From contig JARWKL010000012.1 of assembly GCA_029961685.1 (NCBI GenBank), forward strand, positions 19,081,227 through 19,145,226: a DNA stretch of 64,000 bases, given 5' to 3'. The notes beneath the pieces were generated by a model that saw only the letters and a program-made list of their open reading frames with translations, was not told the origin of the DNA and ran no database searches. This document shows positions 1 to 10,383 of this stretch, piece by piece. This DNA comes from Aristolochia californica. Lineage: Eukaryota > Streptophyta > Magnoliopsida > Piperales > Aristolochiaceae. Within the stretch, counting starts at the first letter, position 1. Every line of letters begins with the position of its first letter. The position numbers were made by a program, and so were the translations under genes.

Positions 1-1091
1 ACCACATTAATTAGAGCATGAAAAGATCTTGTTCTGATTATTTTGGAAGAGGCTTCTTAACTTTAGCTGATCATTTTGGTATGACAATGTTCACTGATTG
101 TATTTCAATTAATTGTAGCATAATGTTCGCCATGATGTTTCAGCTCTGTTCTCTTTTATGTCTAGTAGCATGACCTCTTTTGTATCTTTTCTTTCCTTCA
201 CCAATGAAATTCTCACTATTCAAACTATTTGTATGATGTGATTTACCTGGGCATAACTCTGTGCACTCATTCAAGGTATTAAAATTTTTCGTCAACAATT
301 GGAGATACATGTGCGATCATTAGTAGGTTGGCTTGCAGAGGATCTTTGCTATGGTGTTTGGTCAGTTATTGTGGTGAAATTTGTGCTCTATCTGGTTCTT
401 AGCGAGTTTCTTGGATTCTTGTTGTTCAAAATGCTAATTCCCTGGCTGATAATTTCTCTTTCACTGGCGTCCCATTGCAATCTCTTGTAGCTATTTATTC
501 CTTTTGCTGTTGATGTTCTACTGGAAATTGTTCTGGCTCCTTTTTGTATTTTTAATTTTTTTTCAATGCTATTGTACACGCATGCCACACCCCTTTCTCC
601 TGGTGAGACTTGAATCTAAGACCTCACTAGAAAACCACCGTTGGCCCAATCCGCGCTCTTGTTTCTTGTATATTTCTTTTGGTGGGAATCATGTTGTAAG
701 GACTGAAAATTGTATTACTGATTCATTAGCATGCTTGGGGGGTTTCTTTGCAATGTTCATGGGTGATTCATTCCCTTTAGGGCTTGAATTTAGTCTTTTT
801 GGGAATGCTTCTACTTTTTTTTGTAATGTTCCTTCTATATTATCTTTCTTGATGAATTTCTCGTTTTACTTAAAAAAAAAAGGTTAGAAGACCTCTTTAT
901 AATCAGTTTCAAAAAAAAGAAAAAGACAAAAAGAAAAGAAAAGCCTCTTTATGAATATTTCCATACATTTTCTGTTCATATTGATCCAGCAGCTAGTCAG
1001 AAAGCTATCATCTGTGATAACTCACTATGCTTATTGTCAATTTTTTATCTCAACCATCTTACCACTTATTATTCTTGTTCGAATGCTGCAG
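1..1091 (+). other. 5' leader intron of the CCCH zinc-finger gene
   Basis: No coding frame here resembles a protein family. The stretch ends in a good acceptor (pyrimidine-rich tract, then ctgcag at about 1086-1091) 107 bases before the start codon. I therefore read it as intron inside the 5' untranslated region of the next gene, or partly as its upstream flank. The transcription start is not visible. A SINE-like segment lies inside at about 560-660 on the other strand. Confidence 0.45.
560..660 (-). mobile_element. tRNA-derived SINE-like fragment
   Basis: On the minus strand an A-box-like stretch (GGCCAACGGTGG) is followed about 20 bases later by a B-box-like stretch (AGATTCAAGTCTC), the spacing and order of an RNA polymerase III promoter in plant SINEs. 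After it come CACCAGGAGAAAGGGGTGTG and an A-rich tail, the usual layout of Au-like SINEs. Family membership is inference from these boxes; I cannot define target-site duplications. Confidence 0.5.
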
Positions 1092-1197
1092 GTACTTCAC
1101 AAAATTTGCTCTCTGAAATAAGAAACCGACAGTGAATATTACTTGGCTCGAGAAATCTTAATAAGTGGACCTGTGGCTTCTTCAGGAGGAGACCAAT

Positions 1198-1592
1198 ATG
1201 CGTGAAGAAGTTAGGAGGAGACGCTCTAAATGGGATTTAGTAGCAGAACCTAATCACCCAACTGATGGTGCATTAAATAAGGAACAGAGTGAGAAACTGG
1301 GATGGACTTCTTTGAGAAGTCCTCATGCCCATGATTCAGAGCACCTCTATATGGAATCAAATGATTCTGTGAAATCTAAAGAAGGAATGGGGAGATCTTC
1401 TTGGGAACATATGTATGAGAATAAGGAAAAAGGGAGAAGTGGGAATACTCATAGGGAGAAGATTTCACCTACAGCTGGGATGCATGGAGCAGATGAGGAT
1501 TATAGTAATAGAAAGTTGCCAAGTCATGATTCGTGGAGGGAAAGGAGTCGTAGTCGGTCTCCAAGGGGAAATTATGGCCGAAGGTTACGCAG
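1198..1592 (+). CDS. CCCH gene exon 1
   Basis: Coding exon 1, ending CGC AG before gtttgttg. The split codon is completed by G at 2135, giving R-R-S-R-S-P without a break. Confidence 0.88.
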
Positions 1593-4500
1593 GTTTGTTG
1601 TCCATACTCCATACCCGATTATGTGTGCTTTGCTTATCATTTCTTCATTAAGAGTGTCATATTGGGCAACTTTTCATGACGTTGCTATGGCTAACTGATG
1701 TTCCCTAGCTGAAAACAGCATCTTGGTTTGGAAATGTTGGTCCACCTCCACCAGACAATCTAAAATGATGACAGTAAGCAATTTCTTTTAGTATGGAATG
1801 CCACTTTTAGTGCCTGGGATTAAAAGGGTTGAAAATGAAATCTGTAATTGCTAAAATATAATATCATTGGTCTATGATTATTTGATAAATAGTTGAGAGA
1901 AAGGAGAATTTATCAACTAAATGAAATTGCCTTTAATGTGAACTAATAACATATTACTGTTCCATCTACTAGTTTCCCTTGATGATGGCCATTCTGATGG
2001 TTTTTAGAATGGGTACAAGTTTGAGTCCTGACTAACATATTTGTGTGACAAAGTTTTTATTAGTGCTCATGATGCAGGCTCTTGCCATTAGTTTGCTATT
2101 TGTTTTCCTCATTTTGTGGATATGACCTATGCAGGAGCAGAAGCCCAGGCCCTGATCTTGGTTTCAAGCGTGAGCCAGAGAGGTGGACAGACAAAAGTAG
2201 AGGTGGTCAAAGAGGATCAAATGTACCATGCAAGGATTTCATTGCTGGGAGATGCAGGAGGCAAAGCCAATGTAGGTATCTTCATGATTATATTGATGGT
2301 CAGAAGCAGTATGACACGCTGCCATCTGAAAGTAGAGGTGGAAGTAGACAAGAGATTGGAGATCATTCAGGGTATGAAGCTTATACGGATTCGCGGGAAC
2401 CACAAAGAGATAATAGCAGAGCTCTGATTCCTTGCCATGATTTCGAGAGAGGGAAATGCCAGAGAGGTTCCACTTGCAAATACCTTCATCAAGGTGCTAA
2501 TGTCAGGTATAACACAACCAGACAATGGGCCCATGACAGAAGAGAAACTGATGTATCCTCTGGACATGACCGGAGGCATGAACATGAACCCCGTAGATTT
2601 AGTGACATCCCATGCAAGTATTTTGCCGAAGGATGTTGCCGTAATGGAGACAATTGCAGATTTTCTCATCAAGGTTCAGTACATGGTGGGTCTGCAGGGT
2701 CACCTTTGGATGACTTGTGGAGTCATAATTTAGGTACGAAGGATAGATCTAGAGAAGGTCCAAAATGGGGCAATAATGCTGTTGATGAAAATATGCCTGC
2801 TTCTGTTCTTCAAGGCTGTGATAAAAAGGGTGTGAATGCGGGTTCTGGTGTTGAGGATAATCAATCATTTGACGGGCAAAGGAATAATTTTATGTCTGAT
2901 AAAAATTTATCAGTGTCTTTAACGTGGGGAAAAAGAGACAATGGCAGTAGCAGAGGTTTTCCCGAGGAGGCAACCAGAGAGATGAATTCTCACAGCATGG
3001 ATAGAGAGGAAAGTGTACGGGATCTTCAAGACTTTGTACATCATCAGGATCTTAACAAGGACATGAGGCTGCCGACGTTGCCACCTGAGGCTCCTCAAAT
3101 TGTTAAAGTAAATAACGACATCCAGACACCTGAAAATCATGCTGTTAATCCCCCAGCACTGCAAAGCTTCAATCCACCTGTATTGAATCCACAAATAGTT
3201 TTCTCTTCTCCAGTTGGACTGAGTTTGGACCTGAAGTCTTATTCAAATACAGAGTCACTACCATTGTCTGATCAGAAAGTTATTTCAGATAAAATTTTTG
3301 AAGCTCCTGCTGCATCAAATGTTGTAACCAGTGAACAGGTGGCACAGTTAACTCATCTTTCTGCCTCACTGGCTCAGATATTTGCAAATGGACATAACCT
3401 TCCTCAATTATTTGCGTCTTTAAACCCTCCCAACGCTCTTCCAGAACTGAATTCTGGGATTCATCAAAAACAGTATGACCCTCTATCTGACTCCGTTGAA
3501 GCTGCTAAGCCCAATGTCAATGATCAGTCAGAGTTGTCATCAGATAACATCATTGAACATCCTCCCAGTCAAGAATCAAAAACACCGATGAAGACCTTAG
3601 ATCCACTTCCTCTGTCCGATGAACTTACTGATGGTGATCCTCACAAGAGTTGCGTTGTAGAAGAAAAGCCACAATCAGTGCATGAAAATCCAGAGTTCCA
3701 ACAACTTCTGCAGAATACGGAAACTGGAATTGTAAGTGAAGCAGATGCACCAACTACTGAGCAGGGACAGGATGAGAAAGAACTGGCTAATAATGTGGAG
3801 GACATAGAGACTGAAGCTGGGACTGATGCAGAGGGTAAGAGAAGTAAGGATGCCAAGGGGGTTCGAATGTTCAAATTTGCACTTGTGGAGTTTGTTAAAG
3901 AGATGCTGAAACCTACCTGGAAAGAAGGTCACATGAGTAAGGAGGCACACAAAACCATAGTCAAGAAAGTGGTTGATAAAGTGACAAGCTCTGTACGTGT
4001 CCCTAATGTACCTCAGACACAAGAGAAAATTGATTCATATCTCTCACATTCTAAACCCAAACTTTCAAAACTTGTACAGGTTTGTGCTGTTATTCCTTTT
4101 TTTCAGATTAGTTATTTATTCATTTTATATATCAGGCTTAATTCTTAAAATGTTCTTAAAATGTTCTTAATCTGACAAATGTTCAAGTTTCTTAGTAAAA
4201 TAAGGCTACTCTTGAGGCAGCAAACATCATGATTATGAGATTATCATAAAAAAAGATTATCATGATTATGAGATTGTTCGACGAAAGAAAATCATGATTT
4301 TGATCTTACTTAAGAATCTTAGTTTTGAAATGTATAGGACTGCCAAAATTGACATTAAATCTTCGATATTCTTGAAGAAAATTCTTTCCCTTTTTTTTCC
4401 TTTTTGGGAATTGAAGATATACTCATCATATTTGAAGTGTTTTCCAACCTTCTAATGACTTCTTAGACATACACTATTTGTCAGATTGAATGGAACCATG

Positions 4501-4658
4501 AACTCTGTTGGGGCAACCCTAATTTATCTGTCCTATCTTTCAGAATATTAGGAAACTCGACGATTTTATTTTAGTGTATTTACAGTAATCCTTTATTGCT
4601 GTTAATTGGTGTATTATTTCACTTTCAGGCTTACGTGGAAAAGTATATGAAGAGTTAG
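1198..4658 (+). CDS. CCCH-type zinc-finger protein (three exons, 789 aa)
   Basis: Exons 1198-1592, 2135-4079 and 4629-4658 join in frame across GT-AG introns into 789 residues. The start follows an in-frame leader and gives MREEVRRRRSKWDL, the basic SKWD opening seen in plant C3H proteins of the AtC3H38/C3H55 type. An SR-rich patch (RERSRSRSPRG...RRSRSP) spans the first junction. Three CX7-8CX5CX3H fingers follow at about residues 164-182, 232-250 and 292-310 (CKDFIAGRC, CHDFERGKC and CKYFAEGCC starts). The long middle is low-complexity Ser/Pro/Glu. The last 100 residues are conserved (MFKFALVEFVKEMLKPTWKEG) and end QAYVEKYMKS. Such proteins bind RNA in the nucleus; the SR patch suggests pre-mRNA processing, which is inference. 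The reading frame is intact and no transposon breaks the exons. Confidence 0.9.
2135..4079 (+). CDS. CCCH gene exon 2 (all three fingers)
   Basis: Begins after ctatgcag and ends CTT GTA CAG before gtttgtgc. It carries the second half of the SR patch, all three fingers and the acidic middle. The open frame runs back into the intron, but the splice join to exon 1 is better than any local ATG. Confidence 0.88.
4629..4658 (+). CDS. CCCH gene exon 3, last nine codons
   Basis: A 30-base final coding exon after actttcag, encoding AYVEKYMKS and a TAG stop. It is too short for an ORF search. It is supported by phase-0 joining to LVQ and by the conserved Y-V-x-K-Y ending of this family. Confidence 0.8.
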   Translation, partial: AYVEKYMKS

Positions 4659-5310
4659 TACAATACTGGCACCCTGCAAATGGTCTCTGTAGTCAAGATA
4701 GCTCAACTGGTTCTATTTTTATTACATTGTTTTCTGTTCTTCCCCTCTCCTCGCGTGTTGAATTTTGTATATCTGCCTTCTCTCAAATCCAGGTCGACCT
4801 GCCTGAAGGTGGTTCGATCACTGACTTATGTTACAGTTCTGCAAGATCATAAGACATCAGTGTCACCATTGGCTATTTGTCTCGGGAAAAAAAAAAAAAT
4901 GCATGATGTGATACCAGGTTTCAGGAAGAGTAAAACTTTTAGGCTTATTCTGGTGAGCAATGGGGGTTCATAGTTTTAGCCTTTCTTGCAAAAAAAAAGC
5001 TTTCAATTCGTGTTAGAGAAGGATCTATGGACATGCTGTTGTAAGCTTTCAGTGTTGCCGTTTCAGAAGAGAATGCAAGTGATGGAACCCAGCAGGAACT
5101 CAAAAGTTTCTTCTGATGATTAACTGAAGTCTTAACTGAGTTCAGTTTGATTGAAACCAACCAATAGGTTGATCCGAGTACAAAAACCTCAGATTAAATT
5201 CATTCCTCTCTGAGTCATAACTGAGTTAAGCCAAATTTGTTGAATACACCTGAACTGAACCGCCTACATTGATAACGAAACCAACTCGTCCTGTTTGTGA
5301 GTTAATTCGT
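4659..5310 (+). other. 3' untranslated region and intergenic DNA
   Basis: Downstream of the CCCH stop. No conserved frame is seen. The first few hundred bases are probably 3' untranslated region. T- and A-runs occur but no clear polyadenylation site can be fixed by eye. Confidence 0.5.
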
Positions 5311-5313
5311 TAA

Positions 5314-5331
5314 GGGGGGGGGGGGGGGGGG
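5314..5331 (+). repeat. Poly-G tract of 18
   Basis: An uninterrupted run of 18 G. It forms the left tip of the putative Harbinger-like element. The right tip has only 7 C, so the tract has probably expanded. Such runs are also frequent sequencing or assembly errors. Confidence 0.85.
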
Positions 5332-6740
5332 CCTAGTGCACATGACTCAGGACATGATATTCAAGTGCATTACGCAGTTCATGTCCTGATGTCGTTAGGG
5401 GGCGGAAAGTGTTTTCCGCCCGATACACTTTCCGCCCGATTTTGAGAATCATCCACTTGATTCTCTCGCGCGGGCTCTCTCTGGCTCGATCGTCTCTGTT
5501 TTTTTTTTCATTTCGATCGTTTCATTCCCGCACACAGCGACTCTCGTTCCCGCAGCCCTCTGTCGTCTCCGTGAAGCCCAAGCTCTCTGCTCGTTCTCTC
5601 GTCTCCGTTGTCTCTCTCCGGTCTCCCTCTCTACTACCGCCGTCTCTCTCCGGTCTCCCTCTCTCCGGTTTTCCCGCAGCCCTCTCTCGTCTCCGTTCCC
5701 GCAGCCCTCTCTCGTCTCTGCAACCCTCTTTAGTCTCCATTCCCGCAGCCTTCTCTCATTTCCGCAGCCCTCTCTCATTCCCGCAGAGCACGGGAGGCCG
5801 AGCATTTACAGAGCTTCTCGGCCTCCCTCTCTTCTCCCTCTCGGCGTACCGTCGGAGCGCCGCCTCTGTTGGCATTGCCCACCGTCGTCGCCGATCGTTG
5901 CCTTTGCCTAGCCGTCCCCGTCGCCATCGCCCCGCTGGCTCGCTGCTGAGGAAGACGAAGATGTTTAATTTTTCCTAAGTTAGGAAAAATTAAACTATCT
6001 TCATCAAAATTATTTATTTATAATTTTTATTTATAAATTACTATATTAAAATATTGATTTAATAGTTATAATTAAAATATTGTTAAAATAAATATTTGAT
6101 AAATTATTTTGGCATAATTATCTGATTGTTATAGTTAATTAAACCAATGGTTTTAAATTTTGTGATAATATATTATTAATTAATAATACATAAAATATAT
6201 TATGTACAAATATATAGTGTGTTAAAGTTATGATTAGATCAATTTTTTCTCTTAAATTATTCATTTTTAGGTTAAAATATATCATATGTTATTAATAAAT
6301 TAATAACTTAATGTATTACTTTTTTATTTATTTATAATGTTATTTATTTATTATTTTTAATTAATCATATACGTATTTCATTGGCTCATGTAATTACCAT
6401 ATTAATGTACAATAAAATATCTAATTCAATTAATAAATATATTAGTATATTTAATTATACATTCAATAACTTATTCGTGTAGTAATAATGGTTGTTTTAC
6501 CTAATTTGGGGTTTAAGGATTATGTTGTAATTAAGTGCACTGTAAAGGTTTAGAAATTCTCTTGTTTTTTATGTTTTTCTCATGTTGGGGCACTAACACT
6601 GGAAACTGTTTTCCAGTGCACATGAAGTCGTCAACACTAACACAAATTCTTACCTGATCTTCATGAACATGACATGACATGATCTTCATGTTGGACATGA
6701 CTTGATCTTCAAGAATCCACTTTGGGGCACTAACCCCCCC
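5314..6740. mobile_element. Putative PIF/Harbinger-like non-autonomous DNA element
   Basis: The left end is TAA followed by 18 G residues and then CCTAGTGCACATG. The right end, read on the minus strand, is GGGGGGGTTAGTGCCCC preceded by TAA. So G-rich ends with a shared TAGTGC core are bracketed by a possible 3-bp TAA duplication (5311-5313 and 6741-6743), the target choice of PIF/Harbinger. Inside are a CT-rich block (5460-5950, with simple TCTCGTCTCC-type repeats), a very AT-rich block (5990-6480), and short repeats of atcttcat near the right end. No transposase is present. The fragment ending near 47028 has the same terminus. Assignment to the superfamily is inference. Confidence 0.4.
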
Positions 6741-6943
6741 TAAGTGTTGCAGCTTCTACTAATGCTTTGGTTCTTAATGTTATTAGTAGAAATTCAAGAA
6801 AACTGTAAAAATTAGCATATATTTATAAAATTCCTAAATATATAGTATTCTTTTTATTAAATAAAATTGTAAAAATTCTCTAGAAATGGAGGAAGACCAT
6901 CCTTGTCCTGTTATGATTGAACTGCGCAATTAAAGGCGGAATT

Positions 6944-6969
6944 TTAGGGTTTAGGGTTTAGGGTTTTCG
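6944..6969 (+). promoter_or_regulatory. Telo-box-like TTTAGGG repeats
   Basis: Three consecutive plant telomere-type units (TTTAGGG) plus flanking bases. Short telo-boxes are common in promoters of growth-related plant genes. This one lies about 900 bp before the DUF218 start codon. It could equally be a healed-break or telomere-repeat insertion footprint. Confidence 0.5.
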
Positions 6970-6979
6970 ATCCAAATCC

Positions 6980-7856
6980 ACCATAGAATGTCTAGCCGAA
7001 GTGAAGATGTTTTTTCCTAACTAATATACTCAAGATTTTTTTTATTTGAAGTGAAAATGTTTTCTTATCGAGAACAATTTTTTATTCATATGAGAAAATA
7101 TTTGTACCCCGCTTTATTAAAATGATTATATTGTATCCAATTATTAGATTACTTAAATAAAGAAAATGAGTTAAATATAATATAAATATATATTTAATGA
7201 TTAATTTTATTTTTTATAATATTTAATGTTATTGATATTATTATTTTTAGGTATTATATAAAATTTATTTTAATTATAAATACAGAATATAATTTTATAA
7301 TTTATTTAATTTTTACACGTTCTCAATAAAATAGGAAATAAATAAATTTCAAGTAATCCATTTCTATTCTTACCCGTTTACAGTCATGGCTCACGTCAAA
7401 GGTTTGTTTTTCGTCGGTCAAGGCTCCGACTGCCTCGTCCTGAGTCAGCTTCTCGTTGGTTATTTGAATCTCAATCTTGCAGAAGCCTTACTGGAACGAG
7501 CACGCAGAGTTGGTCCCGGGGGGAATCTCCGTTCCCTAGTTTCTGAATAAAGATCGATTAACCCAGGTCAGTTTTCCTTATTTCCCGCACTCCAGTTACC
7601 AGACACATCTTCGACATCATGCCACTTTTGTCTCTTGCAAGAAGGATGAAGCAAGTGTGTTTGTGACATTTTCTGCTTCGATTCTGGTTGCATCCTGTGA
7701 ATAAGTGACTTCATACCAGTTACTCTATTATTTTATCGGTTATAACCTCAGCTGGATATGATTGATTGCCCCTTCTAGTCATACCAGACGTAGGAATTTC
7801 CATCTGGTTATGGTTTATTTTTATTTCATAATCCGCATGGAGGAACAGATGCAGCG
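6980..7856 (+). promoter_or_regulatory. Upstream region and 5' leader intron of the DUF218 gene
   Basis: AT-rich upstream DNA to about 7350, then a GC-richer leader with a CACGTCA element (about 7392-7398). A plausible leader intron runs from aacccag/gtcagt (donor at 7567) to gatgcag (acceptor ending 7854), placing the start codon two bases after the acceptor. The transcription start itself is not marked by a clear TATA box. Confidence 0.45.
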
Positions 7857-8430
7857 ATGAAATTTGGGCAGGGGAGCCCCAAGTCCTTTCCTGCTTACCG
7901 ACGTGGGGACTTCGATTTAGAATCGGGAAACTCTAAGAAAACACGAAGACCCAAGGCTTCGTCGTCTAATATGCTCAAATCAATTGTTAACCGACTGCAT
8001 TACTATTACAAGCTCCATCCTCTCTTAATTTTCCTCATTTCACTATCCTTGGCGGCTACAATTTTACTGATTCTGTCGGCTTATGAACATGGGTTTCGAG
8101 TGACAAGTTCCCAAAGAAAACTTGATTTGAGTTCGAGCTCTTATCCCTTTGCAAATCTGCGAAATCTTGTTATGGTGGCTGGACATTCTATTTATACTAG
8201 TAGTAGTTGTGGGAAGGTTGATGAGGAAGATTCTTGGTTTCTGGAGCCGTATCAGAAGCATCCAGGCCAATCTGCTACCTTCTTAACACATATTAAAGAA
8301 GGTGTTGAGATTGCTGCAAAAGATGAGAGAGCTTTGCTTTTGTTTAGTGGTGGAGAGACTCGGAAAGATGCCGGGCCAAGAAGTGAAGCACAGAGTTACT
8401 GGACAGTTTCTGAATCAAAAAATTGGTTTG
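7857..8430 (+). CDS. DUF218 gene exon 1
   Basis: Carries the membrane anchor and the SGGETR loop. It ends TGG TTT G before a textbook GTGAGT donor. The split Gly codon is completed by GC at 9581. Confidence 0.87.
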
Positions 8431-10383
8431 GTGAGTTACTGAGTTTTCAGTTTTTTAATTTAATTTGGTTTCTTTGAGAAAAGAGTACTTTGGTTTCTCT
8501 GAAACTGGAACTTCCTAAATGCACTTGATGTACAAACAGTATTATATAGGTGGGTTATTTGACTGAAGATGAAGAAAGAATAACATTTCTATAGGCTGTA
8601 CTAGTAGATCTGCTTTCATGAAGAGAATGTTTAGGACCAGCATACTCGTATGTAGAGAAACCAAAATATAAAGTATCTAAGACTCAATTTAGCCTGTCAC
8701 TTGTTTTATCTGATTTAATATTCAATGAGTCTTCATGAAAGTCTACTTCTAGTTAGGAGATATTAGTTTCATCCTTTCTCTTGATTTCTGTTTAGTGCTT
8801 CTGTACTTACCTTTTAATTTTTATTCTCATGATGAAATATTTTCCTTCAATGTGATGGACTTTTCATATAAAGCAAAGAAGCTAGTGATTTGATGAACAA
8901 CTCCTGACCACTGCCTTCTATCGAAGTTCTAAAAATATTTGTGGGGAGATTTTACTGCATGTTGAATAACAATCCTATCTTGTACTAGGTCAAAATAAGC
9001 CCTCCAAACATTCAAAAGAAAGCAGAGCAATAAAGCTCTTCAAAGATGAAATTAAGAGTCAACAGAGAGAGCAGAGGCCCATGTAGCCATTAAAGACTAG
9101 TCTCATCTTTTGTGATCTCGTAGATTAGTCATGGGTGGAGTTTTGCCTCCAAATGAATTTTATATTTTCCATCCAGCAAGTTCAAAAAATGTATCTGGTT
9201 GTCGCTCAAAAGATTGCATTCCAGTATTTCTTGTTGACACTTGTACCATCAGATGGCATGGGATCCTTACATTTATTTCATTTTCCATTGAATTGTGATG
9301 CGCCGTTTATCTACTTAATAAACTCCAAGGAGATGCTTGTGATCAGAGAGTCTGACAGAGAACAAAGCATACATGCTTAGGATCTCGATGGTTGCACAAA
9401 TGATAACACTTTTGGACTAGTATGGGATACTTTTTTTTTTTTTTTAATTGAGCATAACATCCAGAATTTTTGCAACATTTGGAACGCATAAACTACCTCA
9501 TGCAATCCACATAGATCAGGTTGGTTTTTTAATGGTTTTGATCATCTTTTTTAGTTGTATTGTTTCCATTTCTCTTGTAGGCAAACAAGAGGCTGTCAGA
9601 TCAAGAGCTCTTACTGAAGAACATGCAAGAGACAGCTTTGAAAACCTTCTGTTTAGTGTTTGCCGGTTTCGGGAGCTCACTGGCGTGTATCCACATAACA
9701 TAACTGTTAAGTCTTTTCTTCCAGATATCTTGTATTCTGATGTTCAGTCGTCTTGCATTTAGAGTCAATGTTGCAATAAAATGCCTCAGCTACGTAAGCT
9801 TTGAAATTTATGATATTTTACCGAAAGAGTTAAATATTTCTTATTGCTGAAATAATCTACTTTTCTAGAAAAGAAATAATAAACAATGAAATAATCTAAA
9901 CATACAGACTAATCCTGCATTTCTGAAATATGCTTGTTTACATCTACTTTTATTCATAACTGTTCATATAGGAACTGTCCTTGTTTTTATAGTCTATGAA
10001 TCTGTCTGCAACATCAAAGTATAACTTTAAGGGTTTAAAGTTCTTGCCATTGTTATCATTAGGTTGTGGGTTACGATTTCAAAGAGGAGAGATTTGCACA
10101 CCTTCACCGCTCTGCGATTGGGTTCCCAGAAGCAAGGTTTTTTTATGTTGGTACCCCAACATCTTCTACTTCAACAAAGGCAGCCATGAAAGGTGAAGCT
10201 CTAGTGAGGGCTCAATTTCTGGAAGACCCATATGGGTGTTCAGGATCTCTTTGGCGAAAGAGGCTCACTCGAGACCCATTTCACCGTTCTATCCCTTATC
10301 CTGTTGGGTGCCCTGAGTTGTCAGGATTGTTCAGTTATTGTGGTTCAGCTCCTTATCCAGGAACACTTCCTTGGCCACAATGA
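7857..10383 (+). CDS. DUF218 (YdcF/ElyC-fold) domain membrane protein (three exons, 339 aa)
   Basis: Exons 7857-8430, 9581-9705 and 10063-10383 join in frame (574+125+321 bases) into 339 residues. After a basic N-terminus (about 1-50) a single hydrophobic segment at about 54-80 (LLIFLISLSLAATILLILSA) predicts a type II membrane anchor. The DUF218 fold follows: LVMVAGHSIY (first strand and loop), LLLFSGGETRKDAGPRSEA (the Ser-Gly-Gly loop) and ALTEEHARDSFENLLFS. The C-terminus has the conserved GYDFKEERF and HRSAIGFP stretches and ends GTLPWPQ. Bacterial relatives (YdcF, SanA, ElyC) act in envelope or nucleotide-related processes. Plant copies are of unknown function, likely in the secretory membrane system. 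All exons are intact. Confidence 0.88.
9581..9705 (+). CDS. DUF218 gene exon 2
   Basis: Starts after tctcttgtag and ends ATA ACT before gttaag. It encodes KQEAVRSRALTEEHARDSFE and the RFRELTG stretch. Confidence 0.85.
10063..10383 (+). CDS. DUF218 gene exon 3
   Basis: Starts after atcattag with GTT GTG GGT TAC (VVGY). It holds the conserved C-terminal half and the TGA stop. Confidence 0.87.
   Translation, partial: VVGYDFKEERFAHLHRSAIGFPEARFFYVGTPTSSTSTKAAMKGEALVRAQFLEDPYGCSGSLWRKRLTRDPFHRSIPYPVGCPELSGLFSYCGSAPYPGTLPWPQ

Noticed and set aside
2367..3194. Several minus-strand and alternate-frame ORFs across the CCCH exon
   Set aside because: They are shadows of the real zinc-finger frame, which carries three exact CX7-8CX5CX3H motifs.
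5409..5978. A 189-codon + strand frame rich in Ser, Arg and Leu, with overlapping Arg/Glu-rich minus-strand frames
   Set aside because: The open frames come from the low-complexity TCTCGTCTCC-type repeats; no domain, no codon structure, and both strands are open for the same reason.
6944..6969. Interstitial telomere as evidence of a chromosome fusion
   Set aside because: Only three units; such short telo-boxes are common in plant promoters.
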